Shown here one piece after another: positions 1 to 10,500 of a stretch of DNA of 64,000 nucleotides. How positions within the stretch are numbered: the first letter of the stretch is position 1; the number at the start of each line of letters is the position of its first letter. Origin of the DNA: Crossaster papposus (lineage: Eukaryota > Echinodermata > Asteroidea > Velatida > Solasteridae); contig JBAIAA010000604.1 in NCBI GenBank assembly GCA_037893245.1, positions 186,001 to 250,000 on the forward strand. Direction: 5' to 3'. The position numbers were made by a program, and so were the translations under genes. The notes below the pieces were generated by a model that did not search any database, was not told the origin of the DNA, and saw nothing but the letters and a program-made list of their open reading frames with translations.

Positions 1-20
1 TCTTCCTGATTCAAGAGTAA

Positions 21-783
21 TGGGCCGTATGCATACAAACTAGCATTTGCTTTTACTATCAATTGTCAAGCATTTACTGGAATCTGTATGAATAAAAATG
101 AAGCAAAAGGTTTTACTATAAAGTATTTGCTAAAGACTAAAAAGTATTTACTTTTAAATTTGCAGCATTTGCTAGAATATTAGTATTTGCTCCATTTGGT
201 ATGAATAAAAATGAGTAAATGCTTCAGATTTGCAGTATTTACTCGTAATTTTTCAAGGTTGGGTCGGGGCTACCGACTACTTCTCTTGAAAAAAGAGAAG
301 CAAATACTAATATAAAAAATAGGAGCTTTTGTATATGTGGTTAGGCAGGACAATTTATGAACATGGAAGATGGATTGTCTAGGATTAAAATACAAGCAGT
401 TGTACTGATTTTGGGCAAGGAAATGAGACGCAGATGGCCGATAATTTTTGCAATATTGCTGAGACAGAAAACGGCATCGTGACTGCGAAGCAGTAACTTG
501 AGGTTGCGATTTCATTCAAACACCCCTGTCAGCGTACGAGCGTCTATGTGTGGGTGTGTATCGTACACACAATAGAGACTCTATTGTTATAAACCATTCG
601 GCTGTGAAATCAATTGCAAGTAAAAAGCATTTACTGCTATTTCAGCCAGTAAATGAGAAACAGTAAAACTTTATTTTATTCATACAAATTGAAGCATTTG
701 CTTTTCCTTAATGCTTTTACTTCGAAGTAAATGCTTTTACTTTTTGCTTCATAGCATTTGCTAGTTTTTATTCATACGACCCA
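21..783. mobile_element. Non-autonomous DNA element with terminal inverted repeats
   Basis: The left end reads TGGGCCGTATGCATACAAAC and the right end, on the other strand, TGGGTCGTATGAATAAAAAC; both lead into an ACTAGCA word. The interior holds many direct and inverted copies of a word like AGCATTTGCT or AGTAAATGCTT, mostly near the ends, a usual layout for elements with subterminal transposase-binding words. No convincing coding region is present. A clean target duplication is not visible. The ends look PIF/Harbinger-like, but that is inference. Confidence 0.7.
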
Positions 784-1090
784 ATGCACTTTACATACAA
801 CTAAATATACACAATAATCCTCGCTGGTATATGATAAACCTCACATTAAAGATGAACTTGACTTTTAATAACCCTCACTTAGTCAAATGCACCGCTTAAT
901 GGATTGGTATAAGCTAATAATGATCCTCGCTGAAACAAGGTGGTCTACTGCACCACCGGATAATCCTCACGAGGCCCAGTAAACCTCTCGTGGTCAACTG
1001 CACCACCTGAGTTTAACGGGACTTGAATCAATTTGCCTTGGCTTATACAATATAAATGCTACGGGGCATACACATATAACAGTTAATACA
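784..1090. other. No gene seen; gypsy LTR-like low-information sequence
   Basis: This stretch has no coding potential. It repeats words also found in the adjoining LTR (AATCCTCAC, GGTCAACTGCACCACC), so it may be an outer part of the left LTR that has no clear partner at the right LTR. Confidence 0.4.
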
Positions 1091-1872
1091 ATAAACACAA
1101 AACTTGGCAGGGTGATGAAATACTTAAGAATGAGGGGTAATCACATATGCACCAATTAATCCTCACTATAGTTTAGTATACCTCAACCAGGTTTAGCTCA
1201 CTGGCAGCGAGCTCAAGGTATACCTCAGAATGAGGGGTAATTACATATGCACTAATTAATCCTCACTACGAGTTTAGTATACCTTAATCAGGTTCAGCTC
1301 ACTGGCATCGAGCTCAAGGTATACCCCACTGCATCTACAATAACCCTCACTGTTGTTGCGAGTAGCCCAGGGTAATTAGCACGATTCGGGTCAAACTACC
1401 GAAGAATTATAGGAAGCCTCAGGGCACTGAACACGCCTGGTAAACCTAAACAGGGACAGAAAGCTCTCCGATTCACGTTGGTCTGCACTCAACCGTCGCC
1501 GCACCGTAAGAGGCAGACAATCCCCGCAACAAATCCAGCTTCACTGACTCCCCAACCAAAGGTTACCTATCCCACTTGCCCAGGTCCCACTATAATCTAG
1601 ACCCAATGTCAAATAACCCGCTAGCTACTTAAACTCGCCGGTCGTTCGTCGATCGGCCGCGCTAAGTTCACGGCGGACACACAATTTACGTATTTATGCT
1701 CTCAACGTCTTATTACTGCTACCACGTCAACATCCAGACTGCCACTGAACAAAAGCCCCAAGCCGGCCGCGCACAAGTAGCGAACATGCGCTACGGTGAT
1801 AGGTCGCTTGGCACTGCTGATTATCTTTGCAGTTACCGGGCAGAAGCTACGCGCGCCACTGATTAGTCGCCA
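1091..1872 (-). repeat. Left LTR (3' LTR of the minus-strand gypsy element)
   Basis: It aligns along its length with 9197-10160. It contains two copies of a 100-bp tandem unit (starting near 1131 and 1231) with the word AGCTCACTGGCAGCGAGCTC; the right LTR has four. Similarity stops near 1872, where this copy runs on with related AATCCTCAC words that the right copy lacks. Confidence 0.8.
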
Positions 1873-2400
1873 ATAATACAAGAATCAAATAATCATATAA
1901 TCCTCACACTCCTGTGAGGTCTACTATGCAACATGTATAACCAGTGTGGTTATAACGTGTGTCGTTATAACAAGTGTGGTTATAACGAATGTAAGGTCTA
2001 CTGTACCTCAAATTTTAAGCAATTTTACTCGGAGGATTGTAGTTTTATACAATCATAAAATGGGTTCTTCTATGTACATAATAATATCAAAGTTATTTCT
2101 TTTTAGCTTTAATTATACACTCTAATTGGAATTCTTCGGTCACACGATATAAAATTTAGTACAATACAAATGTCCTTGGGAGTCTCTTATTTTCTTACTA
2201 ATACTACATGATCTAACAGCCTTTAAAAATAGGAAATATAACTTTAATCTAAACTTTAAGAAAACAACAATAAACAACAAACTCGAGACAGACCGGTATT
2301 GATGGAATCAAACATAATTATCGATATATTACAGTGATCGTAAGGCATTCACGGGTTTGTGGAACTTCTGACGAGTCTCCTCTTCTCTCACCAAGGCTTC
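1873..2400. other. Gypsy 3' untranslated region; no gene seen
   Basis: AT-rich non-coding sequence between the LTR homology and the integrase fragment. It includes a short repeated motif (GTGTGGTTATAAC) at 1950-2000. No open frame resembles a protein. Confidence 0.4.
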
Positions 2401-2530
2401 AACGATAAAAGTGGTGCGGAAGATCTTCTCCGTGACGACGGCCATCTTCATCCTCTTCGGCCGAGGCGGTCCATCTTTCGTCGGAGGGGGAACGTCTTCG
2501 GTCGGAGGCCGTACCTCTCCAGTTAGTTAT

Positions 2531-3118
2531 CTATATCTCACAGGGAGTTTGTGCTCCCTCTGTGGGTATGTTGACAAATGTCTTGTTAAAGCGTTCAACC
2601 ATCCCATCGGACTTCGGGTTGTACGCTGTGGTCCTTGTCTTGGAAATGTCCAGGACCTTACACATTTCGCCAAACACTGCCGACTTAAAGTTTTTCCTCT
2701 GATCGGAATGCAATTCCAAGGGAATGCCAAACCGACAGACAAACTGACTGACAACCTTGTTCGCCACCGTCTCTGCTTTAGCATCAGGCAGAGCATATGC
2801 CTCCATCCATTTGGAGCAGTAGTCACCAACTACCATGATCCAGACGTTGCCATTGTCACTTTGGGGAAGAGGCCCCAGCAAGTCTACAGCCACTCTCTCC
2901 ATGGGCTCGCCAACCAAATACTGTTGGAGCGGGGAAACTCTCCTCTTCACAGGAGATGTTCTCCTCCCACACAGATCATAACGTCTTATGAATGACCTCA
3001 AGTCCGCGGTCATTCCCGGCCAATAATATCGCAACTTGACTTTGGCCAAAGTCTTTTTCACCCCCAAATGACCACTCGTCCGACCACCATGCAGCTCCTG
3101 AAGTACGACCTCTCTCAA
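2531..3118 (-). pseudogene. Gypsy integrase fragment
   Basis: The 195-residue reading frame starts in the zinc-binding region (HLGVKKTLAKVKLRYYWPGM) and runs through the catalytic core: first Asp in ERVAVDLLGPLP, second in LHSDQRKNF, and Glu in SDGMVERFNKT, the D,D,E triad of retroviral-type integrases. The first zinc cysteine appears replaced (RYDLCGRR rather than a C-x-x-C pair). After the catalytic Glu the frame collapses into IPTEGAQTP, so the C-terminal part is deleted. It is the last polyprotein domain, left of RNase H on the minus strand, as expected for Ty3/gypsy. Non-functional. Confidence 0.9.
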
Positions 3119-3306
3119 TTTCTCAGGATACCAGTTGTAACCTCACGGACTCCCATCGTCGGAATCCCAACTTCTATAAAGGACACCGTCCCGCACCTCC
3201 AACTGATCCCATGCGGACCAGAGGGTCTTGTGTGCCGAAGGGGCGGCTGACACGGTATTCCAACTGGGACGACTGCCCGACTCCCCAGTGTGACCTAACA
3301 ATCCAA

Positions 3307-4366
3307 CTAATACCGGATCACCAAATCACCTGCCTTGCTTAGTTTAGGGCTCGCAAGGGCGAGGACCTTCTCCTCCCCATCATGAATCTGGGACAAAACT
3401 GCCTCAATCTCATCTCCACTAACAAAGGCCTGTTGGCAGGCATCTGTCCACTGGAACGCATGCGACTTTTCAGTCAGCGCATGCAACGGTGAAGCAACCT
3501 CAGCAAATCCCCACATAAACTTTCGATAATAAGAAGCGAGGCCTAAAAAGCTTCGAACTTCCTTAACACACTTGGGTGTTGTCCAATCGGCCACGGTCCC
3601 AACCTTCTCAGGATCGGTAGCCACACCTTCAGGCAACAAAATATGTCCCAAATAGCCCACTGATCTCTAAAACAAGAAGCACTTACTAGGCTTCAACTTC
3701 AAACCAGCTCGCCTCAACCTGGAGAAGACGACGCGCAGTCATTAAATCCCCTCCTTCACGGTCTTGCCAAATACAATGACATTGCCAGGTATATCAGCAG
3801 GATGTCCCACTGAAGACCTGCCATCACCTTCTCCATCAACCTTTCAAGTGTCGCGGGGGCGTTGCAAAGGCCAAGGGGCATCTGTATAACCTGTATAACC
3901 AGCGCCACCTGTATAAACCGTTTCGCACAACAGGGGTTGACTTCTCATCGAGGTCGATCTCATCGAGGTCGACCTGCCAATACCCGGACGCTAAATCGAG
4001 AGTGGAAAACCACTCTGCACCAACCAACGCATCTAGTGTCTCGTCGATACAAGGAACAGGGTAGGCATCTTTGATTGTTACCATATTCAGACCCCGATAG
4101 TCGACACAGAATCGCTTAGTTCCGTCCTTCTTCCGGGCTAACACAACATTTGCAGTCCAGGGACTTTCGGATGGCTCGATAACCCCTCGCTTCTGCACAT
4201 CTCCAACCTGCCTCATTATTTCCTCCTGATTACACAGGGGATGGAGCCGAGGCCTCTCCTTGATTGGCCTCGCATCGCCCATACTGATGTAGTGCTCAAC
4301 CACACCAGTCCGCCCTATCTCGACCTCACCAGACAAAAAAAAACATCCTGAAATTCTACCAGACAT
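3307..4366 (-). pseudogene. Gypsy reverse transcriptase and RNase H/connection fragments
   Basis: The upstream piece (4366-3836) has typical gypsy polymerase motifs: KRGVIEPSESPW, KKDGTKRFCVDYRGLN, AYPVPCIDETLDAL and FSTLDLASGYWQV. Just after the last motif a short duplication (around 3945-3975) and a frameshift scramble the frame. The active-site Tyr-x-Asp-Asp is lost near 3790-3800, where the two frames read IYL and then VIVFGKTVKEGI with no Asp pair. The downstream piece (3660-3307) is the thumb/connection to RNase H region (GYLGHILLPEGV, VRSFLGLASYYRKF, AFQWTDACQQAF). Catalytically dead. Confidence 0.9.
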
Positions 4367-4562
4367 GCCTTCACCTCCTCATGATATTCCTCAGCGAGGT
4401 TGACCTTACTACGGTCGTATATATTATGCAGGTGACTTGGCAAGCCTCCATAACCCTCACACCCACGACTCCCACCCGGCACCACTACTGTGTCAACCTC
4501 AACTGTCGCAATTGTGCCCACCGTTGTTCCCTTTCAAACAAGCCGCCTCTCCCCATTCGGAT
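4315..4562 (-). pseudogene. Gypsy protease-RT linker, part after the insertion
   Basis: Minus-strand reading gives NPNGE, an in-frame stop, then KGTTVGTIATVEV and YHEEVKACLVEFQDVF. This is the normal continuation of the linker that breaks off at LPLRKLR near 6050, so the 1.49 kb between is a later insertion and the two halves can be laid end to end. It runs into the reverse transcriptase fragment on its left. Confidence 0.75.
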
Positions 4563-6050
4563 TGCGCGGTCTCATTAAAGACTGACTGTTCGGCGCCCCG
4601 GGAAGTCCGCGAGATACCCAGGACTAAAGTTAACAAAAGACCCCTTGATGACAACCCGGTTTAACCGCGTCTGGAACGGTCATTTACATATCAAAGGACA
4701 TGAATATTCCCATTCTTCCCGCGGAGGCGCCGGGTCACCCTCAGCGCCCAGAAGGCTAATTTAAATATGAATGGTTCATCACGGGGCCGACAGTCCGCTA
4801 AATACCGGCCTGCCAAACCACAAGTATTTCGCGGCATTTGGGACTATAATACTACTGGAAATGCTGAGACAATCAACGTACGAGTTGAATAAAAACAACT
4901 TCTCAGTGAATTTACGTGTACATATGAATGCACCACCAAATAAATTGTGCACGTACGTACCTTTACAAGTAATTAGTTCAAATTCGCCGAGGTTCTAAAG
5001 GCGGATTCATACCTACTTACTTCACGAGAATGCAAATGCAAAACAAATTTCATGTCATGAGAAGACATTTTGCTTGAGAATTGTGTTCTACTTTTGCGAA
5101 TTCACAGCGCGAAAACTCGATGAAGTAAAGAGAAATCCAAATAATAAATACCCTGTGGGACAATTTTACCGGGGACAGAATTACCGTCCACACCGGATTC
5201 CTTCTATTTTCTGAAGGTTTTATATAGCGACGTTGTGGTCGCTTTTCATCCGTAATTGTAATCCAATCTTTATAGAACTGTTCACTCGGAAAATTAGTCA
5301 ACTTCAATCATTGCCACGTCATACTTTAATTAATAATTTGATACACGAAATGAATAAACCCGCCATAATGTGTACTTCAGAAATGCAGGCTTTCTGAATC
5401 TACCATTTCTTATAACAATGAGTTAATTATCTGCCCACAGCTTGTGCAGTAACAAATCTAATGACGCATAAAGTCGGCATCATTACAAAGCCGGGTAGCA
5501 CCAACAATTCCCTCTGTAATCTTTCCAAAACCAGTCTCGGTAAACGTTACTAATACTAGATTTTCGTCATTGACTAACAAAGAATTTGAATGTTTTGTGC
5601 TGAATTAAGATGCAAAATCAACGAAGGCCGTTATCGACACGGCAGTTAATATTTTTATGAGGTGTAGTAAAACAAATACAACATGGTTTATTTCTGTAGA
5701 ATAGTGGGAATTACTGGTCTCTCGGTGTAGGTCAGCTCGAAACTATGTACCACTACCAGATCCCAGTTGCAAAAAGTACCCACACAATTTATTTGGAAAG
5801 GCCGCACGTTCTAAACCTGGCGTGCAGTCCGCGTGTATCCTGTTCGAATGCATGAGGTCAGTAGTGGGATCATGTTTATTCATTTCACCATTGAAGCGAT
5901 AACAATAGCCTCGCTCATTAAACTTCGCCGCGCTTGAGCGCACACCCCGTCCAGTTCGCGGATTCCCGTTCTCCTTGACAACCACGGACCGATCGGGAAG
6001 AACAGGGTAAGAACGGGGAAAGAACACACAGTCTTTAATGATACCGCGCC
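4563..6050. mobile_element. DNA element inserted in the gypsy linker
   Basis: The ends are inverted repeats of about 28 bp: left GCGCGGTCTCATTAAAGACT, right (other strand) GCGCGGTATCATTAAAGACT. The flanking gypsy reading frame resumes on the other side. No transposase is recognisable inside and no clear target duplication is seen. The 94-residue minus-strand frame at 5743-6027 has no recognisable motif and I do not call it a gene. Confidence 0.7.
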
Positions 6051-6674
6051 CTTAGTTTCCGCAGCGGGAGAGTCTCAGCTTGTGGCTTGACCAGCAACCG
6101 GGCTAGTAGTGAGCCTCGCTGAGCCAACTCGCCACCCCCTTCCACAGGCTCAACGATTGCCAGCTGTCCTGATCCCTCACATATGGTTGCTACCACACCA
6201 GGCACAACAGCCTCATGGCCCGCCGGAATCTCGGTGGTTTCGGCCACCACTACTCTTCCAACAAAAGGTTCACCTGCACCGCCTGTGCACCTCATTCGTT
6301 CACCGTTCAACCTCAACTCAAGGCTACAGAAATAGGTAACCACCAGTAGGTAACAATAAATCCATGCCTAATATGACATCATACTTGACATCAGCAAAAA
6401 CTGCACCAACTGGATGCACCGTCTTGCCCAGTTGAATTTTGACCGATGCTACACCCATCACAGCCAGGAGACTCCCATCAACCTGCTGAATGTTGGACTC
6501 TTCGGATTCCAACACAGGCCTTCGTTTCTCTGCAATTTCATGGAAGACTCGACTGCTAACTAGCGTGTCAGTCGACCCTGAATCGACAAGAAACCTACAT
6601 TTTACTCCCCTCACGACACCATTAACAAACAACCCGTACCTAGGACTAGGAACACTCATTGGCCGAGTGCCCAA
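6051..6674 (-). pseudogene. Gypsy aspartic protease and linker
   Basis: The frame around 6674-6324 holds the retropepsin active site LVDSGSTDTLVS and, about 60 residues on, DVILGMDLLLP, the usual second protease motif. The linker continues in the overlapping frame 6343-6051 (TTEIPAGHEAVVPGVV, VEGGGELAQRG), so a small frameshift near 6340 separates them. It follows the zinc knuckle directly. The piece ends where the 4563-6050 element is inserted. Confidence 0.88.
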
Positions 6675-6866
6675 TGGCTCTCCAGCCTGCCCGCGGGCCC
6701 ATCAGTCGGCTGGCTGGCGTTTCCCTGTTGCCATCTCCCCCTACGAGGTTTAGCACATTCCCGTGCAAAATGACCAACCTCACCACACTTGAAACAAGTC
6801 AACCCACCACGCACTTTCCTCACCGGCCTTGGCGACTGCCTCTCAGGGAACCTCGCCTGCCTCTTA

Positions 6867-7489
6867 AGCCCCTTTCACACTAGACGATTTCCCAGGCAAT
6901 TCCCCGGGGAATTGCCGGGGAATTTCGGTCGGTCTGTTCACACTGCCAAAGAAATCCCCGGGAAACTGCTTTTCCCCGGGAAATATTTACCCCTGCTCGG
7001 GAGTATGGTTAAAGGAGAAATCCCCAGGGTTTAACGTTTTTCCCGGGGAAAAGCAACTAGTGTGAACGTCGCAGGGATTGAACTTACCCCACCTTTTTGC
7101 GTCCACGGGTAATCTCGAAAGGTCACAGGGTCACAAATAGCAAGCCAAATAATTCGCGCGGTGACTTAGTATTGTAATGAAGTACCTTTCAAACTTGTCG
7201 TAAATATATTTACAGTTAAGTACAAAAAACAAATAATAACGTTTGAAAATTATACAAATAATTTAATTTTAAAGAATATGAGCAAAATGAATGGTTTTAA
7301 TATTCAATAAAAGAAGTGTCGTGAACAAGACTGTGTTTAGCTTCCTTCTCGTGTACGTGTATTTATAATTTCCCGGGGTTTGATGGCCAGTGTGAAACGA
7401 CCGTGCAGATTCCCGGGAAATACTGTCCGGGGACTTATTTCCCGGAGATTTTTTTTCCCGGGGATTGGCTCTGCAGTGTGAAAAGGGCT
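6867..7489. mobile_element. MITE inserted in gypsy gag
   Basis: The inverted ends are AGCCCCTTTCACACTAGACG on the left and AGCCCTTTTCACACTGCAGA read on the other strand at the right. Many TTCCCCGGGGA-like palindromic words lie within 200 bp of each end. The centre is AT-rich and non-coding. It separates the gag core from the zinc knuckle. No clear target duplication. Confidence 0.8.
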
Positions 7490-8510
7490 GGTCAACCGAA
7501 CTCAAACCTTGCTTGGTGAGCCCTTCCAGCAGCTCAACTACTTTGTCTATTTTCTGTGACTGCTGTCGACCGGCACTTCTAATTTTCTAATTTTAGAAGC
7601 GGCCGCCTCTCGGTGTCAGAGGCAACTGCTCTCGCAAACTTCACAGGTTTCCCCTCAGCACTTCGTTCGCACTCAACCTTCTCGTAATTGTTCGTCTCAA
7701 GGGCAGCATGTATTGCTTCGTCCAGTGTCTTTGGGCGATCGCGATATACGCCTTCCCTTACAAACCTGACTTGTCACCGCGTCAATAAAATGGTTCTTCC
7801 CTAGGCGCTCTCGTGCCCCTTCGGGAATCTCAGGGTAGACCTTTAACGTGAGATAACGAATTGCCTGGCCCAACTCCCGTAAAGTTTCCTTAGGCCCCCG
7901 ACGTCGGTGCCTCAACTCCACCAAATAATTTTCAGCCTGTCGACCAGGACCGAACCTCTGCGACACCACCTTTAAGTTCACTATAAGTGAATCTTTTCGA
8001 GTGCCTCGCCTTGGAGGCTAGCAGCCAAAAACTCGGTTGCTTGCTCCCCACTCCACTGATTCACCTGCTTACACGCCTCAAAGTGGCGGTAACACTCGTT
8101 TCAAAGAACTTTACCATTGTACCGCTCAGGAGTAATTGTAGGCCTGTGAGGCTTACCACCGTGAGGCTTACCGCACACCCCTTTATCCACTAATCTCGAC
8201 TCCCTATTAAGTGGCCATGGGCCCACACCAGGCGAGTCAACCTTACTAACCACCTCGTTGGATTTTCCCACAGTAGGACGAGTTGCAAAACTAAACAACT
8301 CGCTGTGTAACCCTCGTTCCTTGCTAGCACAATCATCCTCATGGTTCTTGAAGGGATTGGCACAAGGACTACACGTGAGAGTATACCTCACCTGTGCACT
8401 CACAGCGTGCCTTGCTCCCTCTGAAACCAAATCAGGTGATGCGCCATCACTGAAACACTCCCGTGCCTTCAATGAGGCATACCCTGAGGTATCCTCCGGC
8501 AACTTCCAAC

Positions 8511-8637
8511 AAATGGTCGGTGAGGGTACCCCTGAGAGAAGGGATACATCTTTGGTTAAGGTGGCTTTTGATATTATCAGAATTCACCTTAACCAAAGGT
8601 GTATCCCTTCTCTCAGGGGTACCCCCACCGACCATTT
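8511..8637. mobile_element. 127-bp near-perfect foldback in gypsy gag
   Basis: The left arm begins AAATGGTCGGTGAGGGTACC and the right arm is its near-exact reverse complement; arms of about 50 bp surround a loop of about 20 bp (near 8566-8585). It interrupts gag. Frames on both strands here encode similar peptides only because the DNA is a palindrome. Confidence 0.85.
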
Positions 8638-9196
8638 TTGGCTGTTCCCTCTTCTTGACAGCCTCTAACTCCAAAGAAAGACGAGCTTTCTCCCACCTCA
8701 ACCACTGGACCTCCATTCTAGAGCGGCTCAGTTCATCCAGGACAGAACCCGTGCCAGCCTCAGCCAAAGTGACACCCCGTCCTTACTCATACTCATACTC
8801 TTGACTAGGAAACTCAGTCTCCAACACACTCTCTACAATTGGCCACTGGCCACTCGGCGACAACGGTACCTCACAGGTAATTTCAGGCAGCGAAACCATT
8901 CGTCTTAAGCCTCCAGAATCTACTAAACTCTGCGTACCGACTACCACCCGATAAATCATTAACAGGATTGGCAGTTGCTGTCTTGCAGTACGTCGCAAAG
9001 TTCGCAACACAATTCCCAAACCACTAACGACCCAGATCAGCATTACCTGCCAACCTCGTTACCAATTAAGCCTCGTTGTGTACCTCGCAGAGGTGCACCC
9101 ACCAACAACAATCAAATGCAATATTTATTTATCTTTATTACACGTTGTCAAATGACACAATATAATCATAAAATACAATTATAATCCTTACGAGTA

Positions 9197-10160
9197 AACA
9201 CAAAATATGGCAGGGTGGTGGGTAATTACATATGCACCAATTAATCTTCACTACAAGTTTAGTATACCTCAACCAGGTTTAGCTCACTGGCAGCGAGCTC
9301 AAGGTATACCTCAGAATGAGGGGTAATTACATATGCACAAATTAATCCTCACTACGAGTTTAGTATACCTCAACCAGATTCAGCTCACTGGAAGCGAGCT
9401 CAAGGTATACCTCAGAATGAGGGGTAATTACATATGCACAAATTAATCCTCACTACGGGTTTAGTATACCTCAACCATATTCAGCTCACTGGAAGCGAGC
9501 TCAAGGTATACCTCAGAATGCGGGGTAATTACATATGCACAAATTAATCCTCACTACGAGTTTAGTATACCTTAACCAGGTTCAGCTCACTGGCAGTGAG
9601 CTCAAGGTATACCCCACTGCATCTACAATAACCATCACTGTTGTTGCGAGTAGCCCAGGGTAATTAACACGATTCGGGTTAAACTACCAAAGAATTATAG
9701 TAAACCTCAGGGCACTGAAAACGCCTGGTAAACCTAAACAGGAACAGAAAGCTCTTCGATTCACGTTGGGCTGCACTCAACCGTCACCGCACCGTAAGAG
9801 GCAGACAATCCCCACAACAAATCCAGCTTAACTGACTCCCCAACCAAAGGTTACCTACCCCACTTGCCCAGGTCCCACTATAATCTAGACCCAATGTCAA
9901 ATAACCCGATAGCTACTTAAACTCGCCGGTCGTTCGTCGATCGGCCGCGCTAAGTTCACGTCGGACACGCAATTCACGTATTAATATGCTCTGAACGACT
10001 TATTACTGCTACCACGCCAGTATCCAGACTGCAACTGAACAAAAGCCCCAAGCCGGCCGCGCACAAGTAGTGAAAATGCGCAACGGTGATAGGTCGCTGG
10101 GCACTGCTTATTATCTATGCAGTTACCGGGCAGAAGCTACGCGCTACCGACTAGTCGCTG
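9197..10160 (-). repeat. Right LTR (5' LTR) with a four-copy internal tandem repeat
   Basis: Direct repeat of 1091-1872. It carries four tandem copies (about 9221, 9321, 9421, 9521) of the 100-bp unit present twice in the left LTR. Homology ends near 10160. Confidence 0.8.
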
Positions 10161-10429
10161 CGAGCTGCTGCATTATTCATACACCGGATGTATGCATTAA
10201 ACATCAGCTTATAATATTATTTATAGCATGGCTAGACTCGAACACGAGTCGGTGTATACGAATACACATACCCTGTTTCGTCACAATGGCCAACATTACC
10301 TTTCCCTTTATTACCAGCCCCGTACCCAAAGAAGGGTCAAAGGAGGGGTACGGAAGCGCAAAGACAAAATGGGGCACATTCGGGCTCTTTTGAAGTAGCT
10401 GTTTTGTTGTTTTTGTTGAATATACTCAG

Positions 10430-10500
10430 AGACGTGTTCCTACCCGCTGGCTGGCTGTAGAATCTTTAAGACACCAGACCTACACTATCCAGAGTGATGT
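10430..10500 (+). CDS. Kinase exon a (activation segment end to SDV)
   Basis: Acceptor TATACTCAG and donor GTAAGT flank a 71-bp exon encoding RRVPTRWLAVESLRHQTYTI and QSDV. It ends after two bases of the Val codon, completed by the next exon. Confidence 0.92.

Larger units (their letters stand above)
6690..8770 (-). pseudogene. Gypsy gag with CCHC zinc knuckle
   Basis: Read on the minus strand. An N-terminal coiled-coil-like stretch (8767 to about 8640; VQWLRWEKARLSLELEAVKK) is followed by the foldback at 8511-8637, then ITPERYNGKVL, a stop, and HFEACKQVNQWSGEQATEF. A typical gag core follows (ELRHRRRGPKETLRELGQAI, YPEIPEGARERLGKNHFIDA) and, after a frameshift, RPKTLDEAIHAALETNNYEK. After a second element (6867-7489) comes the knuckle CFKCGEVGHFARECAKP at about 6810-6755, a CX2CX4HX4C finger. 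Several stops and frameshifts make it a pseudogene. Confidence 0.85.
1091..10162 (-). mobile_element. Decayed Ty3/gypsy LTR retrotransposon
   Basis: Two direct repeats (1091-1872 and about 9197-10160) flank minus-strand pieces in the order gag, CCHC zinc knuckle, aspartic protease, reverse transcriptase, RNase H/connection and integrase, the Ty3/gypsy order. Every domain carries stops, frameshifts or deletions, so the element is dead. Three later insertions interrupt it (4563-6050, 6867-7489, 8511-8637). In roughly 280 aligned LTR bases I count about 14 differences, so the insertion is not recent. No tRNA primer site or polypurine tract could be placed, so the exact LTR edges are uncertain. 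It lies left of the first visible kinase exon and is probably inside a kinase intron. Confidence 0.9.

Noticed and set aside
10070..10393. 107-residue ORF before the first kinase exon
   Set aside because: Starts inside the gypsy LTR and shows no kinase or other motif; not an upstream exon.
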